The notes under the pieces were generated by a model, which made no database searches, was not told where the DNA came from, and was given only the letters and a program-made list of their open reading frames with translations. From Pseudomonas putida (GTDB taxonomy: Bacteria; Pseudomonadota; Gammaproteobacteria; Pseudomonadales; Pseudomonadaceae): a DNA stretch of 64,000 bases. Shown piece by piece: positions 46,531 through 58,253 of this stretch. A program made the translations under genes and the position numbers. The stretch covers positions 202,501 to 266,500 of the forward strand of contig NZ_CP016634.1 of NCBI RefSeq assembly GCF_002741075.1, written 5' to 3'. Every line of letters starts with the position of its first letter. The stretch's first letter is position 1.

Positions 46531-47133
46531 ATGAAAACACTCAACACCCTGATGGTCGCCATGGCCGTTTGCGCCGCCAGCTTCACCGCCCAGGCTGCCG
46601 ATGACACCTTCGCCAGCCTCACCTATGGCCAGACCAGCGACAAGGTCCGCAAGTCCGGCCTGCTGCAACGCAACACCGATCATCTGAACGCAGACGGCGT
46701 CATCGGCAAGGACGGCACCTGGGGCGTGCGCGTAGGCAAGATCAACGACGACGCCCGCTACTACCTGACCTACGACAATGTCTCGGGCGATCACAGCGGC
46801 ATCAAGCTGCGTCAGGAAAACCTGCTCGGCAGCTACGATGCGTTCCTGCCGGTGGGCGACACCACCAAGCTGTTCGGGGGTGGCAGCCTGGGCCTGACCA
46901 AGCTGTCCCAGGAGTCCTCCGGTTACAGCCGCGACACCGACGTGGGCTATGCCGTGGGCTTGCAGGCCGGCGTGCTGCAGCAGATCACCAACAACGCCTC
47001 GGTGGAGCTGGGCTACCGTTACCTGCGCAGCAACGCCAGCACCGAGCTGGCCGAGCATGGCGGTCCCAAGGCGGGCACCTTGCGGCTGACCAGCAGCGCC
47101 CAGACCTACCTGTCGGCCAACTACACCTTCTGA
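46531..47133 (+). CDS. oprH: Outer membrane protein OprH (200 aa)
   Basis: A small eight-stranded beta-barrel that stabilises LPS under low magnesium. Signal peptide MKTLNTLMVAMAVCAASFTA then QA/ADDTF; the mature protein alternates beta strands and ends in the outer-membrane signature NYTF with C-terminal Phe. First gene of the PhoP-controlled unit. Confidence 0.93.
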   Translation: MKTLNTLMVAMAVCAASFTAQAADDTFASLTYGQTSDKVRKSGLLQRNTDHLNADGVIGKDGTWGVRVGKINDDARYYLTYDNVSGDHSGIKLRQENLLGSYDAFLPVGDTTKLFGGGSLGLTKLSQESSGYSRDTDVGYAVGLQAGVLQQITNNASVELGYRYLRSNASTELAEHGGPKAGTLRLTSSAQTYLSANYTF

Positions 47134-47185
47134 CCTAGGCTAGGGGCCAGGGTAACGCTGATATGCTGCACCGGTCCCACCGTGG

Positions 47186-47233
47186 GGCAAGCCCGCGCCT
47201 GTCGACCTAATGTCGTGCAGGCGCGGGCTTGCC
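47186..47233. repeat. Hairpin between oprH and phoP
   Basis: Perfect 16-bp arms GGCAAGCCCGCGCCTG and CAGGCGCGGGCTTGCC with a 16-nt loop. REP-like. It would partly stop or protect transcripts and keep phoPQ expression below that of oprH. Confidence 0.75.
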
Positions 47234-47276
47234 TCGCGAGGGCATCGGACACAGGTATTGAATCAAGGAGAGTGAC

Positions 47277-47954
47277 ATGAAATTGCTGGTGGTCGAGGAT
47301 GAAGCGCTGTTACGCCACCACTTGTACACGCGCCTGGGCGAGAGCGGGCATGTGGTCGAAGCGGTGGCCAATGCCGAAGAGGCGCTTTACCAGGCCGAGC
47401 AATACAACCACGACCTGGCAGTGGTCGACCTCGGTCTGCCGGGGATGAGTGGGCTGGACCTGATCCGGCAGTTGCGCAGCCAGGGCAAAAGCTTCCCGAT
47501 CCTGATCCTCACCGCCCGCGGCAACTGGCAGGACAAGGTCGAAGGCCTGGCAGCCGGTGCCGACGACTATGTGGTCAAGCCGTTCCAGTTCGAAGAGTTG
47601 GAGGCGCGCCTGAACGCCTTGCTACGTCGCTCCAGCGGTTTCACCCAATCGACCATCGCGGCAGGCCCTCTGGTGCTGGACCTCAATCGTAAGCAGGCGA
47701 CTTTGGACGAGCAACCGCTGGCCCTGACCGCTTACGAATACCGCATCCTCGAATACCTCATGCGCCATCACCAGCAGGTGGTGGCCAAGGATCGCCTGAT
47801 GGAACAGCTCTATCCCGATGACGAGGAGCGCGACCCGAATGTCATCGAGGTGCTGGTCGGTCGCCTGCGGCGCAAGCTCGAGGGCGACCGTGGCTTCAAA
47901 CCGATCGACACGGTGCGTGGCCTGGGCTACCTGTTCACCGAGCGCTGCCGATGA
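47277..47954 (+). CDS. phoP: Response regulator PhoP (225 aa)
   Basis: OmpR-family regulator with D51 as phospho-acceptor (VVDLGLPGMSG) and a winged-helix domain (LTAYEYRILEYLMRHHQQVV, DPNVIEVLVGRLRRKLE). GGAGAG precedes the ATG. It binds the GTTCAG boxes before oprH and overlaps phoQ by 4 bp. Confidence 0.95.
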   Translation: MKLLVVEDEALLRHHLYTRLGESGHVVEAVANAEEALYQAEQYNHDLAVVDLGLPGMSGLDLIRQLRSQGKSFPILILTARGNWQDKVEGLAAGADDYVVKPFQFEELEARLNALLRRSSGFTQSTIAAGPLVLDLNRKQATLDEQPLALTAYEYRILEYLMRHHQQVVAKDRLMEQLYPDDEERDPNVIEVLVGRLRRKLEGDRGFKPIDTVRGLGYLFTERCR

Positions 47955-49297
47955 TCCGCTCCTTGCGCGTACGCCTGATGCTGGCGGCGGCGCTGCTGGC
48001 GCTGTTGTTCATGCTGGGGCTGCTGCCGGCGCTGCAAAAAGCCTTCAGCCTGGCGTTGCAGGAGTCGATCGAACAACGTCTGGCCTCGGACGTGACGACG
48101 TTGATTTCCGCCGCGCGGATCGAACAAGGGCGGCTGCAGATGCCCGAGCAGTTGCCGGACGAGCGCTACAACCTGCCTTATACCGGCCTGCTCGGCTACA
48201 TCTTCGACCGCCAGGGGGCCTTGGTGTGGCGTTCGCGCGCCACCAACGGGCAGAACATCAACTATCGCCCACGGTATGACGGGCGTGGCAATGAGTTCGC
48301 CCGGATCCATCAGGACGATGGCGAGGAGTTCTTCGTCTACGACGTCGAGGTCAAGCTGCTCGGGGGCAAGAGCGCCGCCTTCAGTATCGTGGCGCTGCAA
48401 CCGGTGCGGGAGTACCAGCACACCCTCGATGGCCTGCGTGAAAAGCTCTATTTGGGCTTTGGCGCCGCCTTGCTGGCGCTGATGGTGCTGTTGTGGGCCG
48501 GCCTGACCTGGGGGCTGCGCTCGTTGCGCAGGCTGAGCCTGGAGCTGGACGAAGTGGAGGCGGGCGCGCGTGATGGCCTGAGTGGCGAGCATCCGCGTGA
48601 ACTGCTGCGCCTGACCGGCTCGCTCAACCGTCTGCTGCGCAGCGAACGTGAGCAACGCCAGCGCTACCGCGATTCGCTCGACGATCTGGCGCACAGCCTC
48701 AAGACGCCCCTTGCGGTGTTGCAAGGTGTCGGCGAAAGCCTCGGCCAGGGCGACAGCGAGCGCGAGCAGGCGCGGGTGCTGCAAAGCCAGATCGAACGCA
48801 TGAGCCAGCAGATCGACTACCAGTTGCAGCGTGCCAGCCTGCGCAAGAGCGGTCTGGTGCGTCACCGGGTGCAATTGCGACCGGTGCTCGAGAGCTTGTG
48901 CAACACGTTGGACAAGGTCTACCGCGACAAGCGCGTGGTCGTGAGCTTCGACATCCCCGCGGATGCCTGGGTGCCGATGGAGCAGGGGGCGGCGTTGGAG
49001 CTGTTCGGCAACCTGCTGGAAAACGCCTACCGCCTGAGCCTCGGCCAGGTGCGTGTGAGCCTGCAGCAAGCGCCTGGGCAGTTGGTGCTGTACGTCGAGG
49101 ACGATGGTCCTGGTGTACCGGGCAGCCAGCGCGAGCGCATTCTCAAGCGTGGCGAGCGGCTCGATCGCCAGCATCCGGGGCAGGGCATTGGTCTGGCGGT
49201 GGTCAAGGACATCATCGACAGCTACGACGCCGAACTGAGCCTGGATGATTCGTCGCTTGGGGGCGCGGCCTTCCGGATCGTTTTCCATCTGGAGTGA
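47951..49297 (+). CDS. phoQ: Sensor kinase PhoQ (448 aa)
   Basis: Senses divalent cations and cationic peptides. TM1 near 9-28, an acidic periplasmic domain (DGEEFFVYDVEVKLLGG), TM2 near 165-190, HisKA with H248 (LAHSLKTPLAVL), HATPase with EDDGPGVPG and GQGIGLAVVKD. A GC hairpin (49307-49323) follows the stop. Confidence 0.95.
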   Translation: MIRSLRVRLMLAAALLALLFMLGLLPALQKAFSLALQESIEQRLASDVTTLISAARIEQGRLQMPEQLPDERYNLPYTGLLGYIFDRQGALVWRSRATNGQNINYRPRYDGRGNEFARIHQDDGEEFFVYDVEVKLLGGKSAAFSIVALQPVREYQHTLDGLREKLYLGFGAALLALMVLLWAGLTWGLRSLRRLSLELDEVEAGARDGLSGEHPRELLRLTGSLNRLLRSEREQRQRYRDSLDDLAHSLKTPLAVLQGVGESLGQGDSEREQARVLQSQIERMSQQIDYQLQRASLRKSGLVRHRVQLRPVLESLCNTLDKVYRDKRVVVSFDIPADAWVPMEQGAALELFGNLLENAYRLSLGQVRVSLQQAPGQLVLYVEDDGPGVPGSQRERILKRGERLDRQHPGQGIGLAVVKDIIDSYDAELSLDDSSLGGAAFRIVFHLE

Positions 49298-49306
49298 AAC
49301 CCATTG

Positions 49307-49323
49307 GGGCCGCTGCGCGGCCC
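49307..49323. repeat. REP-type hairpin after phoQ
   Basis: GGGCCGC-TGC-GCGGCCC, a short stem typical of P. putida REP sequences. The rest of 49324-49538 shows no gene; it may include activator sites for dctA. Confidence 0.6.
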
Positions 49324-49526
49324 ATCGCAGGCGTTGCCAGCTGGGAGCGAGGAGCGAAGGGAACGGCCATAGAGCAGACTGGCCTGCGCACGCTTCCCTC
49401 CCCGGGCGGATTCCCGCCAACACCCCCCTTCCAATCCCGCCAGCGGGCGGAAATCCGCCAACCTCAACCTGCGCGACCGCCCCGCCATGGGGCGCTGAAA
49501 GCCCCGAATTACGAGGGTTGCACTGA

Positions 49527-51011
<1,485 letters not shown>

Positions 51012-51024
51012 TTACGTTGTGAAA

Positions 51025-51056
51025 CAAAGAAGGCGACCCTCGGGTCGCCTTCTTTG
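51025..51056. terminator. Bidirectional terminator after dctA
   Basis: 14-bp stem CAAAGAAGGCGACC with GGTCGCCTTCTTTG and loop CTCG, ending in a T-rich run. It lies between convergent dctA and sprT. Confidence 0.92.
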
Positions 51057-51115
51057 TTTGGAGTGCCTGCCGGTCTAAGCCTTGTGGAAGCGGATTTAAC
51101 CGCGAATGCTGTTTG

Positions 51116-51610
51116 TCATTCGACGCGGGTCTCGCCGCTGTACACCAGGATCGCCCGGCACCGCCGGCACAGGTAGCGCCGCCCCTGGCGCACCAGCTTG
51201 TGCCGCTGTGCGGTGAACGGGAAGTCACTTTCCGGGCAGGGGCAGCGATAGATGTAGCGGGTGGCCACGCGCCGCTTCACTTCATAGTTGTGGCAACGGT
51301 TCGGTGGCAGTTCGTACACGCCACGCATGATCAGTTGCCATTCCTCGCCATGGGCCTGGATCCTGTCGCCGAACAGCTGGTGCGCCACCAGGTGTGCGAC
51401 TTCATGAGCCACGGTCTGGCGCAGGAAGTCCTCTTGGTTCTCGCGGTACAGCTGCAGGTTGAAGCGCAACAGGTTCTCGTGAAGATGAGCGACGCCGGCC
51501 TTCTGGCCGCGCAGCTTGAAACTGACTTCCGGGCGGGGGAAGGTACGTTTGAAGAAGGTTTCGGCTTGCTGGTAGCAGGTTTCGACGCGTTGTTTGAGCA
51601 GCTCGGGCAT
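51116..51610 (-). CDS. sprT: SprT-like zinc metalloprotease-family protein (164 aa)
   Basis: The HEVAH motif (H69, E70, H73) and a C-terminal zinc ribbon (CPCPESDFPFTAQRHKL ... CRRC) define the SprT family. The ATG at 51610 (MPELLKQRVE) matches homologues; an upstream start adds nine residues. Its protease activity in bacteria is not well established. Confidence 0.92.
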   Translation of the reverse strand: MPELLKQRVETCYQQAETFFKRTFPRPEVSFKLRGQKAGVAHLHENLLRFNLQLYRENQEDFLRQTVAHEVAHLVAHQLFGDRIQAHGEEWQLIMRGVYELPPNRCHNYEVKRRVATRYIYRCPCPESDFPFTAQRHKLVRQGRRYLCRRCRAILVYSGETRVE

Positions 51611-51737
51611 GACGGGGTGGTTCTCCTGAGCGGGCAATTATGCCGCAAGCGTCAGGTACCTGCCGGGCCATCTGTCAGCACACAAGCCGAGGCCGCCTTG
51701 CGGCGGCCTCGGGTGACGCTCCTATGTTGCGTTGGAT

Positions 51738-52337
51738 CTAGTTGGTATAGACAGGCCCCACACCCAGCCCCCAGATGATCACCGTGGCGGCCATGATCGC
51801 CACCAGTACCACCAGGCCTACCGCCAGCACGGAGCTGGAGAACAGGAAGCCTTCGTCGGTGGGGATGTTCATGAAGGTCGGCAGACCGACATAGAGCAGG
51901 TAGACCGTGTAGCAAATGGCCGCCGTGCCCACCAGCATGCCTAGCCAGAGGTGCGGGTAGAGCGCCGCCAGGCCGCCGATGAACAGCGGGGTGGCGGTAT
52001 AGGTGGCAAACGCCACGCATTGCGCCATGGATGGGGTGGCATCGTAGGTGCGAGCCATCCAGTGGATGAAGGCACCCATGACCGCGACCCCGGCGAGCAT
52101 CGCCAGGTAGGACATGATGCTCATCCAGAGTGCGCTTTCCATCGTCAGCATCACCGCCGGCCGATCACCGATGACCCAGCCGACCTGGGTGGTGCCGATG
52201 AACGCTGAGACAGCCGGGATCGCGGCCAGTATCAGCGTGTGGGTTAGGTACATGTGGCTGATGCTTTCGTCCTCGCCACGGATCTCCTTCCACTCCTGGT
52301 CAGGGTGGGTAAACAGCCCCAGAACGTGATGGATCAT
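51738..52337 (-). CDS. Yip1-family integral membrane protein (199 aa)
   Basis: A Yip1-domain protein with about five hydrophobic helices (for example LTHTLILAAIPAVSAFIG, MSYLAMLAGVAVMGAF, VVLVAIMAATVIIWGLG). AGGAG is at a good distance from the ATG at 52337. Function unknown. Confidence 0.85.
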   Translation of the reverse strand: MIHHVLGLFTHPDQEWKEIRGEDESISHMYLTHTLILAAIPAVSAFIGTTQVGWVIGDRPAVMLTMESALWMSIMSYLAMLAGVAVMGAFIHWMARTYDATPSMAQCVAFATYTATPLFIGGLAALYPHLWLGMLVGTAAICYTVYLLYVGLPTFMNIPTDEGFLFSSSVLAVGLVVLVAIMAATVIIWGLGVGPVYTN

Positions 52338-52590
52338 GCCGGTCACTCCTATCGTCGTTGTCAAACGCCCCCCAAGTGGAGCGCTTGCGGCCCGAGGCCT
52401 GGACACCGATGCAAGCGGTCGTGTGGCCTTATCTCGCAGTATAGGAAGCGGTTACCTGCATAAACCTGGGTTTTTAGAGCAAATTGCGCTGTCAGGCGCG
52501 CCCTTGATTCTTTATCGGAATGGCCTACGCCCAGGCTCGGTTTGTGCGTAAAATAGCCGGCTTTTGTCACACCTCGCGGATCCAAGCGCT

Positions 52591-53415
52591 ATGGGCACCC
52601 TCTCGGTCAACCAGAACAAACTGCAAAAACGCCTGCGTCGCCTCGCTGGCGAAGCCATCACCGACTACAACATGATCGAGGATGGCGACAAGGTCATGGT
52701 CTGCCTGTCCGGCGGCAAGGACAGCTACACCATGCTCGACGTTCTGTTGCACCTGCAGAAGGTGGCGCCGATCAAGTTCCAGATCGTCGCGGTGAACATG
52801 GACCAGAAGCAGCCAGGCTTCCCTGAGCACGTGCTGCCGGCCTACCTCAAGGAACTGGGCGTCGAGTACCACATCGTCGAGAAGGACACCTACTCGGTGG
52901 TCAAGGAGCTGGTTCCGGAAGGCAAGACCACCTGCTCGCTGTGCTCGCGCCTGCGCCGTGGCACGCTATACACCTTCGCCGACGAGATCGGTGCGACCAA
53001 GATGGCCTTGGGTCACCATCGCGACGACATCGTCGAGACCTTCTTCCTCAACATGTTCTTCAACGGCTCGCTCAAGGGCATGCCGCCGAAGCTGCGCGCC
53101 GACGATGGCCGTAACGTGGTGATCCGCCCGCTGGCCTACTGCAGCGAGAAGGACATCCAGGCCTACTCGGACATGAAGGAATTCCCGATCATCCCGTGCA
53201 ACCTGTGCGGCTCCCAGGAAAACCTGCAGCGTCAGGTGGTCAAGGAAATGCTGCTGGAGTGGGAGCGTAAGCACCCGGGTCGTACCGAGAATATCTTCCG
53301 TGCCCTGCAGAACGTGGCACCGTCGCAGCTCGCCGACCGCAACCTGTTCGACTTCACCAGCCTGAAGATCGACGAAAGCGCTACGCCGCGTTTTCTCGAT
53401 GTCCTGAACATCTGA
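52591..53415 (+). CDS. ttcA: tRNA 2-thiocytidine biosynthesis protein TtcA (274 aa)
   Basis: Thiolates cytidine 32 of certain tRNAs using ATP and a 4Fe-4S cluster. PP-loop SGGKDS at residues 40-45; cluster cysteines in TTCSLCSRL near 120-128 and CNLCGSQ near 207-213. The ATG at 52591 ([10 protein letters not shown]) is taken as start; a TTG 27 bp upstream is less likely. It is 4 bp from the next gene. Confidence 0.96.
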   Translation: MGTLSVNQNKLQKRLRRLAGEAITDYNMIEDGDKVMVCLSGGKDSYTMLDVLLHLQKVAPIKFQIVAVNMDQKQPGFPEHVLPAYLKELGVEYHIVEKDTYSVVKELVPEGKTTCSLCSRLRRGTLYTFADEIGATKMALGHHRDDIVETFFLNMFFNGSLKGMPPKLRADDGRNVVIRPLAYCSEKDIQAYSDMKEFPIIPCNLCGSQENLQRQVVKEMLLEWERKHPGRTENIFRALQNVAPSQLADRNLFDFTSLKIDESATPRFLDVLNI

Positions 53416-53419
53416 CCTC

Positions 53420-54091
53420 ATGCGCGACTACCAGTGGCTGCATGAGTACTGCCTGAACCGCTTCGGTTCGGCACAGGCCTTGGAGGCCTTCCTGCCGCAG
53501 CCGCGCACGCCTGCGCAGCTGCGCGACATCGGCGATGATCGCTACCTGTCGACGCTGGCCCTGCGGGTGTTCCGCGCAGGGCTCAAGCACAGCCTGGTGG
53601 ATGCCAAGTGGCCGGCCTTCGAGCAGGTGTTCTTCGGTTTCGACCCGGAAAAGGTCGTGCTGATGGGCGCCGAGCACCTTGAGCGGTTGATGCAGGACGA
53701 GCGGATCATCCGCCACCTGGGCAAGCTCAAGAGCGTGCCGCGCAATGCGCAGATGATTCTCGACGTGGCGAAGGAAAAGGGCAGTTTCGGTGCGTTCATC
53801 GCCGATTGGCCGGTGACCGACATCGTCGGGCTGTGGAAGTACCTGGCCAAGCATGGCAACCAATTGGGCGGGTTGTCGGCGCCGCGCTTTCTGCGCATGG
53901 TCGGCAAGGACACGTTCATCCCCACCGATGACATGAGCGCTGCCTTGATCGCCCAGGGCGTGATCGATAAACAGCCAACCAGCCAGCGTGACCTGGCGCT
54001 GGTGCAGCAGGCATTCAATGAGTGGCATGAGCAGAGCGGGCGGCCGCTGTGCCAGTTGTCGGTGATGCTGGCGCATACCGTCAATCATTGA
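53420..54091 (+). CDS. Tag-like DNA-3-methyladenine glycosylase I family protein (223 aa)
   Basis: A helix-hairpin-helix base-excision glycosylase-type protein, recognisable by LALRVFRAGLKHSLVDAKWP, MQDERIIRHLGKLKSVPRNA and GPRFL-like SAPRFLRMVG. The N-terminal CGW zinc-ligand motif of E. coli Tag is not seen (it begins MRDYQWLHEY), so it is a variant clade. Probably co-transcribed with ttcA. Confidence 0.82.
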   Translation: MRDYQWLHEYCLNRFGSAQALEAFLPQPRTPAQLRDIGDDRYLSTLALRVFRAGLKHSLVDAKWPAFEQVFFGFDPEKVVLMGAEHLERLMQDERIIRHLGKLKSVPRNAQMILDVAKEKGSFGAFIADWPVTDIVGLWKYLAKHGNQLGGLSAPRFLRMVGKDTFIPTDDMSAALIAQGVIDKQPTSQRDLALVQQAFNEWHEQSGRPLCQLSVMLAHTVNH

Positions 54092-54107
54092 GGCCTGCGT
54101 CGCCTGC

Positions 54108-54168
54108 TTCGCGGGTGAGCCCACCCCACCTCGTCAGCGGTGCCGGTGCGAGCCGGTTTACCCGCGAA
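54108..54168. repeat. REP-like palindrome
   Basis: TTCGCGGGT (54108-54116) and ACCCGCGAA (54160-54168) flank GAGCC/GGTTT halves typical of Pseudomonas REP elements. Located between convergent genes. Confidence 0.65.
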
Positions 54169-54187
54169 AAAGCCAGCGCCGCTTCTA

Positions 54188-55546
<1,359 letters not shown>

Positions 55547-55631
55547 GACGGGTCGCATCCAGCTGGGTGTGACGGCTATTCTAACCGCAGCGACTGTGTC
55601 GTTTGCTTGAAACTTCTAGAAGGATTGACCC

Positions 55632-56099
55632 ATGGCAAGGCGTTTGGCAGCAGTATTGGCCATCACCGCGAGCCTGTTGCTCGGCGGTTGCGGTGCGGAC
55701 TACGGCTTGGATCAGCACGGCAACACGGTAAAGGCCGAGCAGATCGACGGGCACTGGCTGGTGCTCAACTACTGGGCCGAGTGGTGCGGCCCATGCCGTA
55801 CGGAAATCCCCGAGCTCAACGCTGCGGCCAAGCAGTGGGAAGCCCAGGGCATCAAGGTGGTGGGGGTGAACTTCGACGGATTGCAGGGCCAGGACCTCAA
55901 GCAGGCCGCCGAAACCCTGGGTATCGCCTTTACCGTTCTCGCCCAGGACCCGGCCGAGCGCTACGAGCTGCCGCGCAGCGAGGCCTTGCCGGTGACCTAT
56001 ATCATCGATGACAAGGGCAAGGTGCGCGAGCAGTTGATGGGCGAACAGACCCTCGAAGGGCTGCAGGCCAAGCTCAAGGCCTTGAAAGGCGGCGCCTGA
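55632..56099 (+). CDS. TlpA-like thioredoxin-fold lipoprotein (155 aa)
   Basis: Lipobox LLLGGC with lipidated Cys20; thioredoxin fold with WCGPC (C52, C55) and cis-proline in ALPVTYIID. Probably a periplasmic, membrane-anchored thiol reductase. AGAAGGA precedes the ATG. Confidence 0.9.
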   Translation: MARRLAAVLAITASLLLGGCGADYGLDQHGNTVKAEQIDGHWLVLNYWAEWCGPCRTEIPELNAAAKQWEAQGIKVVGVNFDGLQGQDLKQAAETLGIAFTVLAQDPAERYELPRSEALPVTYIIDDKGKVREQLMGEQTLEGLQAKLKALKGGA

Positions 56100-56138
56100 T
56101 CGAGTGTTGGGGCTGCTGAGCAGCCCTTCGCGGCACAA

Positions 56139-56180
56139 GGCCGCTCCTACAGGGGGACGCGTTTTTCTGTAGGGGCGGCC
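56139..56180. repeat. REP-type hairpin between convergent genes
   Basis: GGCCGCTCCTACAG (56139-56152) and CTGTAGGGGCGGCC (56167-56180), the familiar P. putida REP sequence. Possible terminator for both neighbours. Confidence 0.75.
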
Positions 56181-56213
56181 GTGTGCGAAAGGAGCGCAAA
56201 GCGCTCCAATCTG

Positions 56214-56618
56214 TCAGCCTTCTTCAGGCCAGAAGCGCAGCGGCTTGCCCTCGGCCGGCCAGAAGCGGATCTGCTCGATCGGCGAAACGTCCCAGCGCTG
56301 TACGGTCTCCAGCGCCTGGAGGAAGCGTTTTTCCTGATCCATCAAAGCAGGGGCGCACAGCTTGCGGGTCTTGCCGACCTTGCCGAAGCTGATGCGGTCG
56401 CCTTCCAAGGTGTAAGGCGCGAACCAGTGGTTGCAGCCGGCGTTGCCATAGGCGCGGCCGTCCTCGCCGAGGATCAGGGTCAGGTGGCTGTAGTCGATCA
56501 GCCGGCGCTCGCCGATCCACTCCAGCACGTAGCTTTGCTCGGGTTGCAATTTCGAAGGCTCCGATGCGCAGCCAAGCAGGCCGACGGCAATCAGTGCGCC
56601 GGTCAACAGATGTTTCAC
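56214..56618 (-). CDS. META-domain (HslJ-like) lipoprotein (134 aa)
   Basis: Lipobox LLGC with Cys17 and a META/HslJ-type fold (LTLILGEDGRAYGNAGCNHW, ISFGKVGKTRKLCAPALMDQ). The start is GTG at 56618, overlapping the TGA of the upstream gene. Outer-membrane or periplasmic; function unknown. Confidence 0.85.
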   Translation of the reverse strand: MKHLLTGALIAVGLLGCASEPSKLQPEQSYVLEWIGERRLIDYSHLTLILGEDGRAYGNAGCNHWFAPYTLEGDRISFGKVGKTRKLCAPALMDQEKRFLQALETVQRWDVSPIEQIRFWPAEGKPLRFWPEEG

Positions 56619-57052
56619 TGCGCGCTCCCCTGGCAGGCCGGGCACAGGTGCTGGTCGCCACGGCTGGCCCAGCCCAGCTCCGCGATACGGGCGCTGGCCG
56701 CAGGCTGGCGGGCCTTGTTGCCGAGCTTGCCGTCGACGGCGAATTCGAAGTCCAGCTCAGCCTGGCAGCCGTTGCACTTGACCTTCCAGTTGAGGATCTC
56801 CAGCTCGTTGAAGACCGGGCCGCTGGCCACGGCGACCCATTGGCCGCGCGGGTTGATCAGGTGGCGCACGCTCTCAACGGTCAGGCGCATGGACAGGTCC
56901 TTGCTGCCTTTGAGGGTCACCAGCAGGACATCGTCCTTCTGGATCGAACCCCCGTTGCCAGTCACCTGATAGCGGCCCGGCACCAGGGCGCGGCATTCGA
57001 TCAGGGTGTGTTGCGGGTTGAAAAGGGTGTAGCGGAAATCGTGTTCGACCAT
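56615..57052 (-). CDS. Conserved protein with C-terminal zinc ribbon (145 aa)
   Basis: Not assigned to a named family. A beta-rich N-terminal domain and a Cys4 set CNGC ... CPAC. It overlaps the META lipoprotein gene by 4 bp. Confidence 0.75.
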   Translation of the reverse strand: MVEHDFRYTLFNPQHTLIECRALVPGRYQVTGNGGSIQKDDVLLVTLKGSKDLSMRLTVESVRHLINPRGQWVAVASGPVFNELEILNWKVKCNGCQAELDFEFAVDGKLGNKARQPAASARIAELGWASRGDQHLCPACQGSAQ

Positions 57053-57083
57053 GGGTCCTCCAAAATTGCCGCGTATCCTAGCA

Positions 57084-58073
57084 TCAACCGTTCACCAGAT
57101 TCTGCGGATCGCCCGCCGTCCAGCGGATGATGTTGTCCAGGGTGGTCGAGGCGATGGCTCCCAGCGCTTCATGGGTGAGAAACGCCTGGTGCGCGGTGAC
57201 GATCACGTTGGGGAAGGTCAGCAGCCGGGCAAGCACGTCATCCTGCAGCGGCAGGTCGGAGCGGTCCTCGAAGAACAACTGCGCTTCCTCTTCATAGACA
57301 TCCAGCCCCAGGTAGCCGAGCTGGCCGCTCTTGAGTGCAACGATCAGGGCCGGCGTGTCCACCAGCGCGCCGCGCCCGGTGTTGATCAGCATGGCGCCGG
57401 GTTGCAGGCTGGCCAGGCTCCTGGCGTTGATCAAGTGGCGGGTGTGCTCGGTCAGCGGGCAGTGCAGGCTGATGATGCGTGCCTGGCTAAGCAGTTCGGG
57501 CAGCTCCACATAGCGGGCGCCCAGGGCAAGCAGTTCGGGATTGGGGGAGGGGTCGTAGGCCAGCAACTGGCAGCCGAAGCCGGCCATGATGCGGGCGAAG
57601 GCGGCGCCGATCTGGCCGGTGCCGACCACGCCTACGGTCTTGCCGTACAGGTCGAAGCCGGTCAGGCCGTGCAAGGTGAAGTCGCCTTCGCGGGTGCGGT
57701 TGTAGGCCCGGTGCAAGCGTCGGTTGAGCGCCAGGATCAGGGCCACGGCGTGTTCGGCTACGGCATGGGGCGAATAGGCCGGCACCCGCACCACCGACAG
57801 CCCCAGGCGTCGGGCCGCAGCCAGGTCGACATGGTTATAGCCTGCCGAACGCAAGGCGATCAGGCGTGTACCGCCGGCGGCCAGGCGTTCGAGCACCGTG
57901 GCATCGAGCTCGTCGTTGATGAACGCGCAGACCACCTCGAAGCCATGGGCCAGGGCGACGGTGTCCTGGGTCAGCCGGGCCGATTGGTAATGCAGCTCCA
58001 GGCCGCTGTCGCGGGCGGCTTGGGTGAAGCTTTCCTGATCGTAATGTTGGCTGCTGAACAACAGGACACGCAT
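57084..58073 (-). CDS. ldhA: D-lactate dehydrogenase, fermentative NAD-dependent (329 aa)
   Basis: A D-2-hydroxyacid dehydrogenase. Rossmann loop VGVVGTGQIGAAFA, catalytic Arg in CPLTEHTRHLINARSL/TGRGALVDT region, Glu in DVYEEEAQLFFED and His in TAHQAFLTHEAL. Reduces pyruvate to D-lactate or the reverse. Followed on the coding strand by the zinc-ribbon/META pair. Confidence 0.93.
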   Translation of the reverse strand: MRVLLFSSQHYDQESFTQAARDSGLELHYQSARLTQDTVALAHGFEVVCAFINDELDATVLERLAAGGTRLIALRSAGYNHVDLAAARRLGLSVVRVPAYSPHAVAEHAVALILALNRRLHRAYNRTREGDFTLHGLTGFDLYGKTVGVVGTGQIGAAFARIMAGFGCQLLAYDPSPNPELLALGARYVELPELLSQARIISLHCPLTEHTRHLINARSLASLQPGAMLINTGRGALVDTPALIVALKSGQLGYLGLDVYEEEAQLFFEDRSDLPLQDDVLARLLTFPNVIVTAHQAFLTHEALGAIASTTLDNIIRWTAGDPQNLVNG

Positions 58074-58195
58074 GGTGTGACTCTCCAGTTTTCGTCTAGG
58101 CGCCAGTGTAGACAGCCTGCGAAGGGGGCAGTTGATCCTGCTCAGTGGTCATCGCTGTTCGGGTGAGCGCAAGTCCTTCGTTCCTGGGGGCGCTA

Positions 58196-58247
58196 GGCGG
58201 CCCTTTCGCGGCGCAAGGGCGCACCTGCAGATCGCCAAAGGGCCGCC
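58196..58247. terminator. Hairpin after gacS
   Basis: GGCGGCCCTTT (58196-58206) and AAAGGGCCGCC (58237-58247), 6 bp beyond the gacS stop. REP-like and probably its terminator. Confidence 0.65.
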
Positions 58248-58253
58248 CAGTCG

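Noticed and set aside
47927..49423. Leftward 498-codon frame opposite phoQ, and similar frames opposite oprH-region genes and gacS
   Set aside because: Antisense to well-supported kinases and other genes; Gln/His/Arg-rich low-complexity text.
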